A stretch of 13,236 nucleotides of DNA, from assembly GCA_964627755.1 (NCBI GenBank), contig CAZVIH010000031.1, forward strand, positions 1 to 13,236. The letters are read 5' to 3'. Below the pieces are notes generated by a model. The model saw nothing but the letters and a program-made list of their open reading frames with translations, was not told where the DNA came from and did no database searches. Numbering within the stretch: the first letter of the stretch is position 1; every line of letters starts with the position of its first letter. Positions 6,900 to 12,945 of the stretch are shown in pieces. This DNA is from B10-G9 sp964627755. GTDB lineage: Bacteria > Chloroflexota > Anaerolineae > Anaerolineales > UBA11858. A program made the translations under genes and the position numbers.

Positions 6900-6927
6900 A
6901 TTCTAGCATAGAAAATTGCAAAATAAA
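6900..6927 (-). promoter_or_regulatory. Candidate promoter of the sigma factor operon
   Basis: On the minus strand, TGCTAGAAT gives an extended -10 box (TAGAAT at 6905-6900). A weak -35 candidate TTTATT lies 16 bp upstream. It would give a leader of about 65 nt carrying the TGCCCCGGGGCA palindrome close to the start codon. Confidence 0.35.
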
Positions 6928-7102
6928 GAGCTGCGGGGAAAATAAAACAAGGTAATTTTATTTGAGTGACCAGATATGGGGGCAATCGTAACGGGACCGG
7001 CATCAGGACCGGTTCTATGATGCGCCAAGGACAGAGAAGAAGAGCTGGGGGACCGACCTCAATTGCGCTCAGGACCGAAGACCGGTTGTTCGCTGCGCTC
7101 AC

Positions 7103-7180
7103 GACGGGGGACGGAGGACCGAGGACCGAATACTGACACGAAATGACTTCGTTTCCGTCATCCGTCTTCCGTCCCCGGTC
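7103..7180. repeat. Large imperfect inverted repeat in the GGACCG-rich zone
   Basis: Arms 7103-7128 and 7155-7180 are complementary at 21 of 26 positions. Inside them is a small ACGAA/TTCGT stem-loop around 7139-7153. The left arm is built from GGACGGA/GGACCGA words that also recur singly from 6993 to 7086. It resembles slipped-strand or hairpin-driven repeat growth next to a mobile element. Confidence 0.6.
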
Positions 7181-7226
7181 TCCAGTCGATTTTGTCTTAC
7201 AACATCTCTATATCATCGGAGCAATT

Positions 7227-7355
7227 ATGGAAGAACTAAAATTACAGATCAAAGAATTCATCCGAGCCCGCGATTGGGAGCAGTATCATACACCTAAAAA
7301 TGTTGCCATGGCGCTCAGCGTCGAGGCTGCCGAGATCGTGGAGATCTTTCAGTGA
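7227..7355 (+). pseudogene. MazG-like nucleotide pyrophosphohydrolase, 3'-truncated at an IS element
   Basis: Only 42 codons remain. They match the N-terminus of small MazG-like (dCTPase/RS21-C6-type) enzymes, which hydrolyse nucleoside triphosphates to monophosphates: an amphipathic helix, then RDWEQYHTPKNVAMALSVEAAEIVEIFQ. The first metal-binding ExxE helix (E33, E36) is present. The second acidic helix, needed for activity, is missing. GGAG (7218-7221) five bases before the ATG supports the start. The reading frame runs into the right end of the IS200/IS605 element, and TGA (7353-7355) comes from or abuts element DNA. The missing 3' half is not found past the other end of the element (9006-9136), so the gene was broken with a deletion or rearrangement rather than by simple insertion. 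Family members usually have about 95-120 residues. Confidence 0.85.
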
Positions 7356-7441
7356 CGGCTTTCCCCGCTAAAGCGGGGAGCTTCCTGGGCTACGCATGAC
7401 GCAATCGTCTACGTTAGCGCCCAGCGGCCGCGTCCCGGCCG
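7356..7441 (-). ncRNA. Predicted omega-RNA (reRNA) scaffold at the tnpB 3' end
   Basis: On the minus strand, three stems lie in a row across the last ~25 codons of tnpB and the element end. The first is CGGCCG/CGGCCG (7436-7441 with 7425-7430). The second is a nested stem TGGGC/GCCCA (7419-7423 with 7386-7390) enclosing ACG/CGT (7412-7414 with 7392-7394) and GACG/CGTC (7406-7409 with 7398-7401). The third is the right-end hairpin GCGGGG/CCCCGC. The tnpB stop codon lies inside the last hairpin. TnpB proteins are known to use an RNA from this position, with the guide read from DNA just outside the right end. Here that would be mazG sequence. The 5' boundary of the RNA cannot be set by eye. Confidence 0.6.
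7363..7378. repeat. IS right-end subterminal hairpin
   Basis: CCCCGC-TAAA-GCGGGG is a perfect stem with a 4-nt loop, extended by one T-A pair. In IS200/IS605 elements such a hairpin is the TnpA recognition structure. It also contains the tnpB stop codon. Confidence 0.75.
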
Positions 7442-8507
7442 ATTTGATATTACGAGCGGCGTTGATATCTCTATCGAGAATCAAACCACAGTCAGGACAA
7501 TGATGAATACGAACATTCAGCTTCTTAGGAACAATACAACCGCAACCGCTGCAGGCTTGCGACGTGTAGGCCGGGTTAACTACCACGATGCTGCATCCGG
7601 CCTCGATAGCCTTGTATGCGAGCAATTCGCGGAACATTCCCAGGCTCACGTCGTGAGCAGAGCGGGCGAGACTGCCGTTCTGAAGCATGAAGTTAAGGCT
7701 CAAATTCTCCAACACAATCGTGCCGTAGGTGTCTGCCAGCTTGCGCGTCACCTTGTGCCAGCAGTCGCGCCGCTGATTGGCAATATGCTCTTGTTGCTTT
7801 GCCAATTGCTGAATCGCCTTGCGACGGCGCTTACTGCCTTTCTTGCGCCGAGCAACCTTCCGCTGCAATCGACGGAGCTTGGCGAGCGATTGCTGCAAGT
7901 ATTTTGGGCTGTCAAACGTCGTGCCATCACTGAGCGCCAGAGCGTGCGTGATACCCATGTCTACGCCAACGGCGAGGCCAGCGTGTTGCCCAGGCTCAGG
8001 TTCAGGCAACTCAACCTGCAAGCATACGTACCACCCAGATGATTTACGCAGGACGATGATGTTTTTGAGCTTGCCATCTGGAAGCGAGCGGTGCCAGCGA
8101 ACTGTTATCAGTCCGGCGTTTTGCACGTACAGTTTACAGCCCTTGATACGGGAACCGTCGCCCGGCTTGTAATTGACACTATTAAAGCGAGGCGATTCCT
8201 TGAAGCGAGGGTATCCGCGCTTACCTTGAAAAAACTCGCGAAACGCGCTATCGAGACGGCGCAACACCTGTTGCCCGGCCGTCATATTCAACATTCGCAG
8301 TGGGTTCTCATCCGGTTCTTCATCGCGCCAGTCGCGCCACATCGCTGCCTGTTCGTAGTACGTGACACTGTGACGCGATTCTCTCCATCGCTTGCGGCGA
8401 AAGTGCAAAGCCGAATTGTACAGCCAGCAACCGGCCTGAAGGATGTCGCTCAAGGCTTGTTTTTGCTCGTCGGTCGGGTAAAGACGGTATTTGTACGTGC
8501 GGAACAT
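7368..8507 (-). CDS. tnpB: TnpB, RNA-guided nuclease of an IS200/IS605 element
   Basis: This protein of 379 residues is close to the usual ~400. It starts with the family signature MFRTYKYRLYPTDEQ and continues with the 'REFFQGKRGYPRFK' segment of the N-terminal part. The RuvC-like nuclease appears intact: GVDMGITHALALSDG (Asp183), IVLENLSL (Glu267) and DRDINAARNI (Asp345/Asp347). A zinc-binding module lies between the last two motifs (C319-x2-C322 and C337-x2-C340). A Lys/Arg-rich bridge region is at 216-230. Characterised TnpB proteins cut DNA guided by an RNA from the element's end and help keep the element after excision. The start is placed 1 nt after the tnpA stop (TAA-G-ATG). The open frame extends upstream to 8690, but that part overlaps tnpA and lacks TnpB similarity. 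The last ~25 residues are read through the RNA scaffold region. Confidence 0.95.
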   Translation of the reverse strand: MFRTYKYRLYPTDEQKQALSDILQAGCWLYNSALHFRRKRWRESRHSVTYYEQAAMWRDWRDEEPDENPLRMLNMTAGQQVLRRLDSAFREFFQGKRGYPRFKESPRFNSVNYKPGDGSRIKGCKLYVQNAGLITVRWHRSLPDGKLKNIIVLRKSSGWYVCLQVELPEPEPGQHAGLAVGVDMGITHALALSDGTTFDSPKYLQQSLAKLRRLQRKVARRKKGSKRRRKAIQQLAKQQEHIANQRRDCWHKVTRKLADTYGTIVLENLSLNFMLQNGSLARSAHDVSLGMFRELLAYKAIEAGCSIVVVNPAYTSQACSGCGCIVPKKLNVRIHHCPDCGLILDRDINAARNIKSAGTRPLGANVDDCVMRSPGSSPL

Positions 8508-8508
8508 C

Positions 8509-8901
8509 TTAACATCCCTTTTGCGCCTGAATGTAATGCTTGATTGTTTCAGCAGAAACGTGACCGGCTGTACCGACGCAGAAACTGCGCGTCCACTTAC
8601 TTGGCAACCGGCTTTTAATCCAAGGAAATTCCTCTCGCAAAACATAAGCGGAGTAACCTTTAATTCGGTACATAATCTGGTAGGGCGCAATCGTTGGCGG
8701 AAAACTGCAGAAAAAGTGAACGTGATCAGGCTGGATTGTCAGATCGAGTAACTCGCCCTTAAGCTCCTCCGTCATTTCACAAATCAACTCTTCAAGTCGT
8801 CTGGCAACATCCTTTCCAAGAACAGTCCGCCGGTACTTCGGACACCAAACGAAGTGGTAATTGATATTGTAGGTTGCATGTCGCGCTCGTTTGCTGTCCA
8901 T
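8509..8901 (-). CDS. tnpA: TnpA, Y1 (HUH) transposase of the IS200/IS605 family
   Basis: This is a single-strand DNA transposase of 130 residues, within the family range. The HUH metal-binding motif is PDHVHFF (H60, H62). The catalytic tyrosine is Tyr123 in SAETIKHYIQAQ, preceded by the conserved KWTRSFCVGTAG segment. The N-terminus 'YNINYHFVWCPKYRRTVL' is typical. All key residues are present, so it looks functional. No Shine-Dalgarno sequence precedes the ATG. A promoter candidate (8908-8935) would start transcription close to the start codon. tnpB follows 1 nt after the stop codon, so the two genes probably share a transcript. Confidence 0.96.
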   Translation of the reverse strand: MDSKRARHATYNINYHFVWCPKYRRTVLGKDVARRLEELICEMTEELKGELLDLTIQPDHVHFFCSFPPTIAPYQIMYRIKGYSAYVLREEFPWIKSRLPSKWTRSFCVGTAGHVSAETIKHYIQAQKGC

Positions 8902-8907
8902 AAACTA

Positions 8908-8935
8908 AATATAGCACATTTGTTCGTGTTTGCAA
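8908..8935 (-). promoter_or_regulatory. Candidate tnpA promoter
   Basis: On the minus strand, TTGCAA (8935-8930) and the extended -10 box TGCTATATT (TATATT at 8913-8908) are separated by 16 bp. The expected start of transcription lies within a base or two of the tnpA ATG at 8901, which has no ribosome site. A leaderless mRNA is therefore possible. Confidence 0.5.
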
Positions 8936-8968
8936 TAACAGGGGAACCAGGCTATTGCCCGGCACGCA

Positions 8969-9002
8969 TTCCCCTCCCCGCTGAAGCAAGGAGTCCCCTG
9001 CG
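8969..9002. repeat. IS left-end imperfect hairpin
   Basis: CTCC-cc-GCT and AGC-aa-GGAG form an imperfect stem around about 8973-8993, next to a CCCCTGCGGG segment. Its position upstream of tnpA and its resemblance to the right-end stem fit an IS200/IS605 left end. The cleavage site itself was not identified. Confidence 0.5.
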
Positions 9003-9136
9003 GGAAAATTTATGGGGCGAAAACTATGGAAATCCGGCTATCCTTCTAATCGACCGGGGATTATTTATATGCTTCCAATATACCGGGATCTAATCACTAG
9101 TAGAATGGAATGAAATAAACTAGAAGGAGCAAAAAA

Positions 9137-9988
9137 ATGCCCAACCTATTTACCTTGATTATATTCCTGGGAGTGATTATTTTCTTCCTGGGGATAAAGA
9201 TCCTGCGGCCTGTAGAAGTGGGAGTCATCGAATTCCTGGGTCGCTATTCAAAAACGGCCAGCGCCGGATTTAACTGGATCGTGCCGTTCCTCTCAAGAAT
9301 GTACCGCATCAACATCACAGAGCGCCGGGTGGACATTGATCCACAATCAATCATTACCAAAGACAAATTAAATGCAGTAGTTGACGGCGTGGTCTATTAT
9401 CGGGTCGAAGAAGCCCAAAAAGCAATTTATAACGTGAATAGTTTTGCTACTTCTGTACCGTCCCTGGCAAAAACCACCCTCAGGGCCGTGATCGGCAAGA
9501 TGACCCTCACAGAGGCCAACGAAAACAGAGATCTGATCAATGAAGAAGTTGAAAAAATATTATCCAAAGAAGTCACCAAATGGGGCATTGATGTAGTCCG
9601 GGTTGAGCTGCAGCGCATCGAGCCCCCAGCTGATGTTCAAGAAGCCATGAACAAAGTGGTTAAAGCTGAAAATGAAAAAATTGCCGCCCTTGACCTGGCA
9701 ACAGCCATTGAAACCAAAGCTGATGGAGAAAGGCGAGCTGAAATCAAAAAAGCAGAGGGTATTGCAGCTGCGATCCGATTAAAAGCGGATGCTGACGGAG
9801 ATGCCATCAAAACAGTTAACGTCGCCGCCGAAGAATATTTTATCGGCAATGCCCAGATTCTAAAAAAACTGGAGACCGTCGCTGAAGCTTTAAAAGATAA
9901 TACAAAGATCATTGTTCCCAGTGATGTTGATCTTGTAAATGTGATCAGTGATCTGGCAGGTACGCCTGTTCCTATCGCTAAAAAGTAA
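9137..9988 (+). CDS. SPFH/Band 7 (stomatin-like, slipin) membrane protein
   Basis: This stomatin/prohibitin-superfamily protein of 283 residues has a normal length for bacterial slipins. A single N-terminal membrane hairpin or TM (about 4-20) is followed by the SPFH domain (about 24-180). That domain contains RPVEVGVIEFLGRY, 'TERRVDIDPQSIITKDKL', 'VDGVVYYRVEEAQKAIYNV' and TTLRAVIGKMTLTEANENRD. A coiled coil rich in Ala, Glu and Lys (about 175-235) drives oligomerisation. Such proteins form membrane-associated rings and organise membrane microdomains or partner proteases. AAGGAG (9122-9127) supports the start. There is no NfeD-like or protease partner next to it: its own terminator follows, and an IS element lies upstream. 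Expression is therefore probably monocistronic. Confidence 0.94.
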   Translation: MPNLFTLIIFLGVIIFFLGIKILRPVEVGVIEFLGRYSKTASAGFNWIVPFLSRMYRINITERRVDIDPQSIITKDKLNAVVDGVVYYRVEEAQKAIYNVNSFATSVPSLAKTTLRAVIGKMTLTEANENRDLINEEVEKILSKEVTKWGIDVVRVELQRIEPPADVQEAMNKVVKAENEKIAALDLATAIETKADGERRAEIKKAEGIAAAIRLKADADGDAIKTVNVAAEEYFIGNAQILKKLETVAEALKDNTKIIVPSDVDLVNVISDLAGTPVPIAKK

Positions 9989-9996
9989 ATCTTTAC

Positions 9997-10032
9997 TAAA
10001 TAAATCCCCCTGACAGGGGATTTATTTATTTA
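9997..10032 (+). terminator. Intrinsic terminator of the slipin gene
   Basis: A perfect 13-bp stem (9997-10009 with 10016-10028; core ATCCCC/GGGGAT) has a 6-nt loop. Its flanks are A-rich on the left and T-rich on the right (ATTTATTTATTTAA), starting 9 nt after the stop codon. Confidence 0.93.
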
Positions 10033-10133
10033 ATCCTCTCCCAGAACCACTTCCCCGGTAGCGGGAAAAAACCATTCCTCAGGATTGCCCTCGGAGGATA
10101 GGAAAACTTCCTGGATAAAGGTAAGATTGTACT

Positions 10134-10167
10134 AGTGTGAAAGAATGTCCTTCACACTGGATTTTTT
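10134..10167 (+). terminator. Terminator- or attenuator-like hairpin ahead of the M1 peptidase gene
   Basis: AGTGTGAA (10134-10141) pairs perfectly with TTCACACT (10151-10158). GGA and six T (10162-10167) follow. It ends about 20 nt before the start codon and lies after another complete terminator. A leader attenuator or operator is therefore more likely than a second terminator for the slipin gene. Confidence 0.5.
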
Positions 10168-10188
10168 CCAATTCCTTCAGGAGGAAGA

Positions 10189-11730
10189 ATGAATAAAAGA
10201 GTGATCTTGATCGTTGTCATGGTCCTGGTACTGCTCGGGTTAGGAGTGGGTGGCTTCCTCTTCTACAGACAAGCTGACACGCCGGTTCCTACTGTAGCAC
10301 CGGCAGTTTACGAAGGGTATAACTTCCCTGCTTCGGCAGATCAGATTAACTGGCAGGATCGTGAGATCTTCAAAGTCGGCCTGGTCGACAGCGCTGTCGC
10401 TGCCCTGAAGGACCTTTCCCGGGCCAGCACCTATTATATTTCCCTGGAAATTGCCCCTGACCTGGTTTCTCCCATCAAGGGCCACCAGATCGTGCGTTTC
10501 TTTAATAATGAAGATCAGGATTTGAGCGAGATCTATTTTCGGCTTTACCCCAACTTCCAGGGTGGAAAAATCGAGGTTTCCCACCTGACCCTGGATGGGG
10601 GCGCCATATTCCCTTCCCTAGAAAGCCAGGATACTGCCTTGCGGGTGGACCTGAAAGAACCCCTTCCGCCCGGGGAATCCCTGGTAATGGAAATGGATTT
10701 TGAACTCAGCATCCCCACTGAAATGGGCGGAAACTACGGCCTTTATGGTTATTTTGAGGACGTGCTGGTGCTGGATACCTTTTATCCCATGATCCCAGCT
10801 TATGATGAAGCCGGCTGGCACAGCCAGACTCCCCAGAATAACGGTGACCTGACCTATACAGATGCTTCTTTTTATATCGTCCTTGTCCAGGCTCCAGCTG
10901 ATCTGGTGCTGGCATCCTCTGGCGTGGTGGTCGATCAGCAGATAAAAGACAGCACCAGGACCACAGTCTTTGCCGGCGGACCTGCCCGTGATTTTTATGT
11001 GGCAGGCAGCCGTGAATTTGTCGAAATTAACAAGCGGGTTGGTGACACCCTGGTGCGAGTCTATACCCGTCCCGAATATGGTGTCAATCAGGCTTATGCG
11101 CTCGATTTTGCCACCCATGCGATCGAAAACCTCAGCCGCCAGATCGGAGAATACCCCTACACCGAATTTGAGATTGTGAGCTCTCCCATGCGGGCGTTGG
11201 GGATCGAATACCCCGGCATAACCAGCATCGTGGTCGATGAATTTGTGGACGGCGTAGACCTTTATGGCATGCCGTCTGAACAGATGCTGGAATCCACCCT
11301 GGCTCATGAAACCGGGCATATGTGGTTCTACAATATAGTGGGCAATGACCAGCAGAACCAGCCCTGGGTTGATGAAGCCCTGGTGCAGTATCTGACCTAC
11401 ATCTACTACCTGGACCGTTATGGAAACGGAGGTGGTTATGTGGACTCCTGGAAATATCGCTGGAGCCAGGTAGAAAACGCTGATCTCCCGATAGGTTTAC
11501 CGGCCGGCGAATATCACGGTGCAGAATACAGCGCTATTGTATACGGCCGCGGACCGCTATTTTTCCTGGAACTGGAAAAGAAGTACGGTCTGGATACTGT
11601 TATGTCCGCTGTGCAGAGTTATTACCAGAATAACTTGTGGCAGAACGGCACCACAGAAGATCTCCGGGCAGCGCTGGAAGACGCCTGTGACTGTGACCTG
11701 AGCAGCGAGTTTGAGGCATGGGTTTATTAA
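10189..11730 (+). CDS. M1-family (gluzincin) zinc metallopeptidase, membrane-anchored
   Basis: This putative aminopeptidase-like enzyme has 513 residues. An N-terminal signal anchor (about 5-26, no lipobox Cys) and a short Thr/Pro linker place the rest outside the cytoplasm. Residues 80-290 form the all-beta domain of the family. An exopeptidase-motif variant, RALGIEYPGI (335-344), is in the GxMEN position. The zinc site HETGH (373-377) is followed by exactly 18 residues and Glu396, the diagnostic HExxH-x18-E spacing. Tyr452 in AIVYGRGPLFFLELEKKYG is the expected transition-state tyrosine. It is shorter than classical aminopeptidase N and lacks its large C-terminal helical domain, as in other bacterial M1-like proteins. 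AGGAGGA just before the ATG supports the start. Substrates cannot be told from sequence. Confidence 0.93.
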   Translation: MNKRVILIVVMVLVLLGLGVGGFLFYRQADTPVPTVAPAVYEGYNFPASADQINWQDREIFKVGLVDSAVAALKDLSRASTYYISLEIAPDLVSPIKGHQIVRFFNNEDQDLSEIYFRLYPNFQGGKIEVSHLTLDGGAIFPSLESQDTALRVDLKEPLPPGESLVMEMDFELSIPTEMGGNYGLYGYFEDVLVLDTFYPMIPAYDEAGWHSQTPQNNGDLTYTDASFYIVLVQAPADLVLASSGVVVDQQIKDSTRTTVFAGGPARDFYVAGSREFVEINKRVGDTLVRVYTRPEYGVNQAYALDFATHAIENLSRQIGEYPYTEFEIVSSPMRALGIEYPGITSIVVDEFVDGVDLYGMPSEQMLESTLAHETGHMWFYNIVGNDQQNQPWVDEALVQYLTYIYYLDRYGNGGGYVDSWKYRWSQVENADLPIGLPAGEYHGAEYSAIVYGRGPLFFLELEKKYGLDTVMSAVQSYYQNNLWQNGTTEDLRAALEDACDCDLSSEFEAWVY

Positions 11731-11767
11731 AAGGTTTACACGGATTAAGTCGATTTTAAATAGATTT

Positions 11768-11794
11768 ATGAGTAATCAGTATTCAGTAATTAGT
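11768..11794. repeat. Short AGTAATCAGT-type repeats
   Basis: Imperfect 7-8-nt repeats, AGTAATC AGTATTC AGTAATT AGT, lie between the peptidase gene and the first REP-like hairpin. A related stretch (CATTCAGTGATCAGTAACTCAGT) begins at the end of the caspase-like gene, about 12719-12741. Confidence 0.55.
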
Positions 11795-11803
11795 GGACAG
11801 ATT

Positions 11804-11836
11804 ATAGGGGCGACGCACTGCGTCGCCCCTATTTAT
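11804..11836. repeat. REP-like palindrome A, also terminator-like
   Basis: A perfect 13-bp stem, 11804-11816 (ATAGGGGCGACGC) with 11820-11832, has a 3-nt loop and is followed by TTATT. It shares the frame AGGGGCGA..CA.TG..TCGCCC with palindrome B at 12817-12841. It can end transcription of the peptidase gene, whose stop is about 75 nt upstream. Confidence 0.7.
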
Positions 11837-11861
11837 TAATTCTCACCACAAGGAGAACTCA

Positions 11862-12728
11862 ATGAAAAGAACTATCCAGTCCCTCTTTATCTTCACAACC
11901 CTCATCACTCTCCTGCTCTCTGCCTGCGATATCAGGAAAGGGGCTGCCCAGGAAATGCCCGGAAAAGATCCGGCTGGGGCACCAACCCTCGCCCCTGACA
12001 ACCCGGTGGAATATTACGCTGTCCTGGCCGCCAAGGATGATTATTCCGATGTGGGAATGACTGATATGCTGGTGGACTATATTGACCTGGACAGGATGCG
12101 GGATGCCCTGCTGAACCAGGGTTGGGAGTTGGGACAGATCCATTTTCTAAAGGGCTTCGACCGCGCTGACCTGCAAACTGAGCTGGACTGGCTGGAGGAA
12201 AATGCGGATCAAAACGACGTAGTATTATTCTACGTTACCGCGCATGGAACTTACATGCGGGTTAATATCGATTGGAGTGATTTCTTCCCGGAGCAATGGG
12301 CTCAGATCCCCAGCTATAATCGTGTTCTGGTGGTGGATTCCTGCACCGCGGCCGAATTCACCAATCCGATCCATTCAGATCCCAATCCTCACCTATCGAT
12401 TGCCGCAGTGGATGCTGATGAATATGGCTGGAAAGGCCTCGAGGAAGAAGGCTTGCCGATTGTGGGAGGGATTTTTACTTTCTATTTTGTGGAAGCTCTG
12501 GTGGATCGGAGTGCAGATGATAATGGAGATGGCCTGGTTTCAATCCAGGAAGCCGTTTTGGCCGCTGAAGTTAAACAGCGCGAGTACATGCACGAGGTGG
12601 TTTTTGCCGTGCCCGAGTTCGTGGAGGGATATCACAGCATCGGAGTCGAACCCGAGCAGGATGAGACCTTTCCCGATGTAATTATTGATGACGCACTGGG
12701 TTACCCTCTGGATATCAGCATTCAGTGA
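11862..12728 (+). CDS. Caspase-like (clan CD) cysteine peptidase lipoprotein with EF-hand loop
   Basis: This lipoprotein of 288 residues has a signal peptide ending in lipobox LLSAC with lipidated Cys22. The mature part has the caspase/gingipain-type order. A strand 'YYAVLAAKDDYSDVG' is followed by the helix of LDRMRDALLNQGW. A hydrophobic strand then ends in the catalytic His-Gly (VVLFYVTAHG, His128), and another ends in the nucleophile (RVLVVDSC, Cys161). After it, DDNGDGLVSIQE (219-230) is a complete 12-residue EF-hand calcium loop, a feature seen in some bacterial caspase-like proteins. Calcium control of activity is possible but inferred. Substrate preference and role are unknown. AAGGAGA before the ATG supports the start. 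The last codons and stop lie within the start of a short ATCAGT-type repeat. A metallopeptidase gene is upstream, but a hairpin separates them, so an operon is doubtful. Confidence 0.85.
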   Translation: MKRTIQSLFIFTTLITLLLSACDIRKGAAQEMPGKDPAGAPTLAPDNPVEYYAVLAAKDDYSDVGMTDMLVDYIDLDRMRDALLNQGWELGQIHFLKGFDRADLQTELDWLEENADQNDVVLFYVTAHGTYMRVNIDWSDFFPEQWAQIPSYNRVLVVDSCTAAEFTNPIHSDPNPHLSIAAVDADEYGWKGLEEEGLPIVGGIFTFYFVEALVDRSADDNGDGLVSIQEAVLAAEVKQREYMHEVVFAVPEFVEGYHSIGVEPEQDETFPDVIIDDALGYPLDISIQ

Positions 12729-12816
12729 TCAGTAACTCAGTTATCAACAGGAATGGCCTGGGTAGACGGTAAGTCATAAGATGCAAGTCGATTAAGACCT
12801 AGTATATGATATCTCT

Positions 12817-12845
12817 AGGGGCGATCCAGTGGATCGCCCTTTTCA
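12817..12845. repeat. REP-like palindrome B, also terminator-like
   Basis: GGGCGATCC (12819-12827) pairs with GGATCGCCC (12831-12839), extended by a G-T and an A-T pair, around an AGT loop. TTTT overlaps its right end. It has the same length and frame as palindrome A, with two compensatory pair changes. It may terminate the caspase-like gene, although it lies about 90 nt after the stop. Confidence 0.7.
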
Positions 12846-12945
12846 TTTATTACTATTATCTCGAAGATCGTCTTGAAAATCCAGCCCGATTAGGATATCT
12901 AATTCACTGATCAGGTGTTCTCTAAAACAGAATAAAAGGTGAAGA

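Larger units (their letters stand above)
6827..7226. other. Intergenic region with sigma-gene promoter candidate and GGACCG-rich repeat zone
   Basis: No gene is supported here. From left to right it holds a 12-bp palindrome TGCCCCGGGGCA (6843-6854) and a minus-strand promoter candidate (6900-6927). From about 6990 to 7190 runs a stretch with recurring GGACCG/GACCGA words, containing a large imperfect hairpin (7103-7180). The end of the region holds the ribosome site of the mazG fragment. An open frame at 7102-6878 (minus) has no ribosome site and runs through the repeats, so it is not called. Confidence 0.6.
7353..9005 (-). mobile_element. IS200/IS605-family element (tnpA-tnpB)
   Basis: This element of about 1.65 kb carries a Y1 transposase gene followed on the same strand by tnpB, an arrangement like ISDra2. 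The right end (near 7353) has the subterminal hairpin CCCCGC (7363-7368)/GCGGGG (7373-7378). The left end (about 8969-9002) has an imperfect CTCC..GCT/AGC..GGAG stem-loop. These single-strand hairpins, and the absence of terminal inverted repeats or target duplication, fit the family. Exact ends are uncertain by several bases: the right boundary lies within about 7350-7356 because flanking mazG sequence stops there, and the left boundary is estimated. Both proteins look complete, so the element may still be mobile. Confidence 0.85.

Noticed and set aside
6878..7102. Minus-strand 74-codon frame in the sigma/mazG spacer
   Set aside because: It runs through the GGACCG repeat zone and a promoter candidate, with no ribosome site.
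6990..7190. CRISPR array in the GGACCG repeat zone
   Set aside because: The words are short, unevenly spaced and lack spacers of constant length; no cas genes are present.
8508..8690. Upstream extension of the tnpB reading frame
   Set aside because: The 61 extra codons overlap tnpA in another frame and do not resemble TnpB; the family N-terminus begins exactly at 8507.
10618..11319. Minus-strand frame of 233 codons inside the M1 peptidase gene
   Set aside because: It is antisense to a gene with an intact HExxH-x18-E site and has no ribosome site or protein motif.
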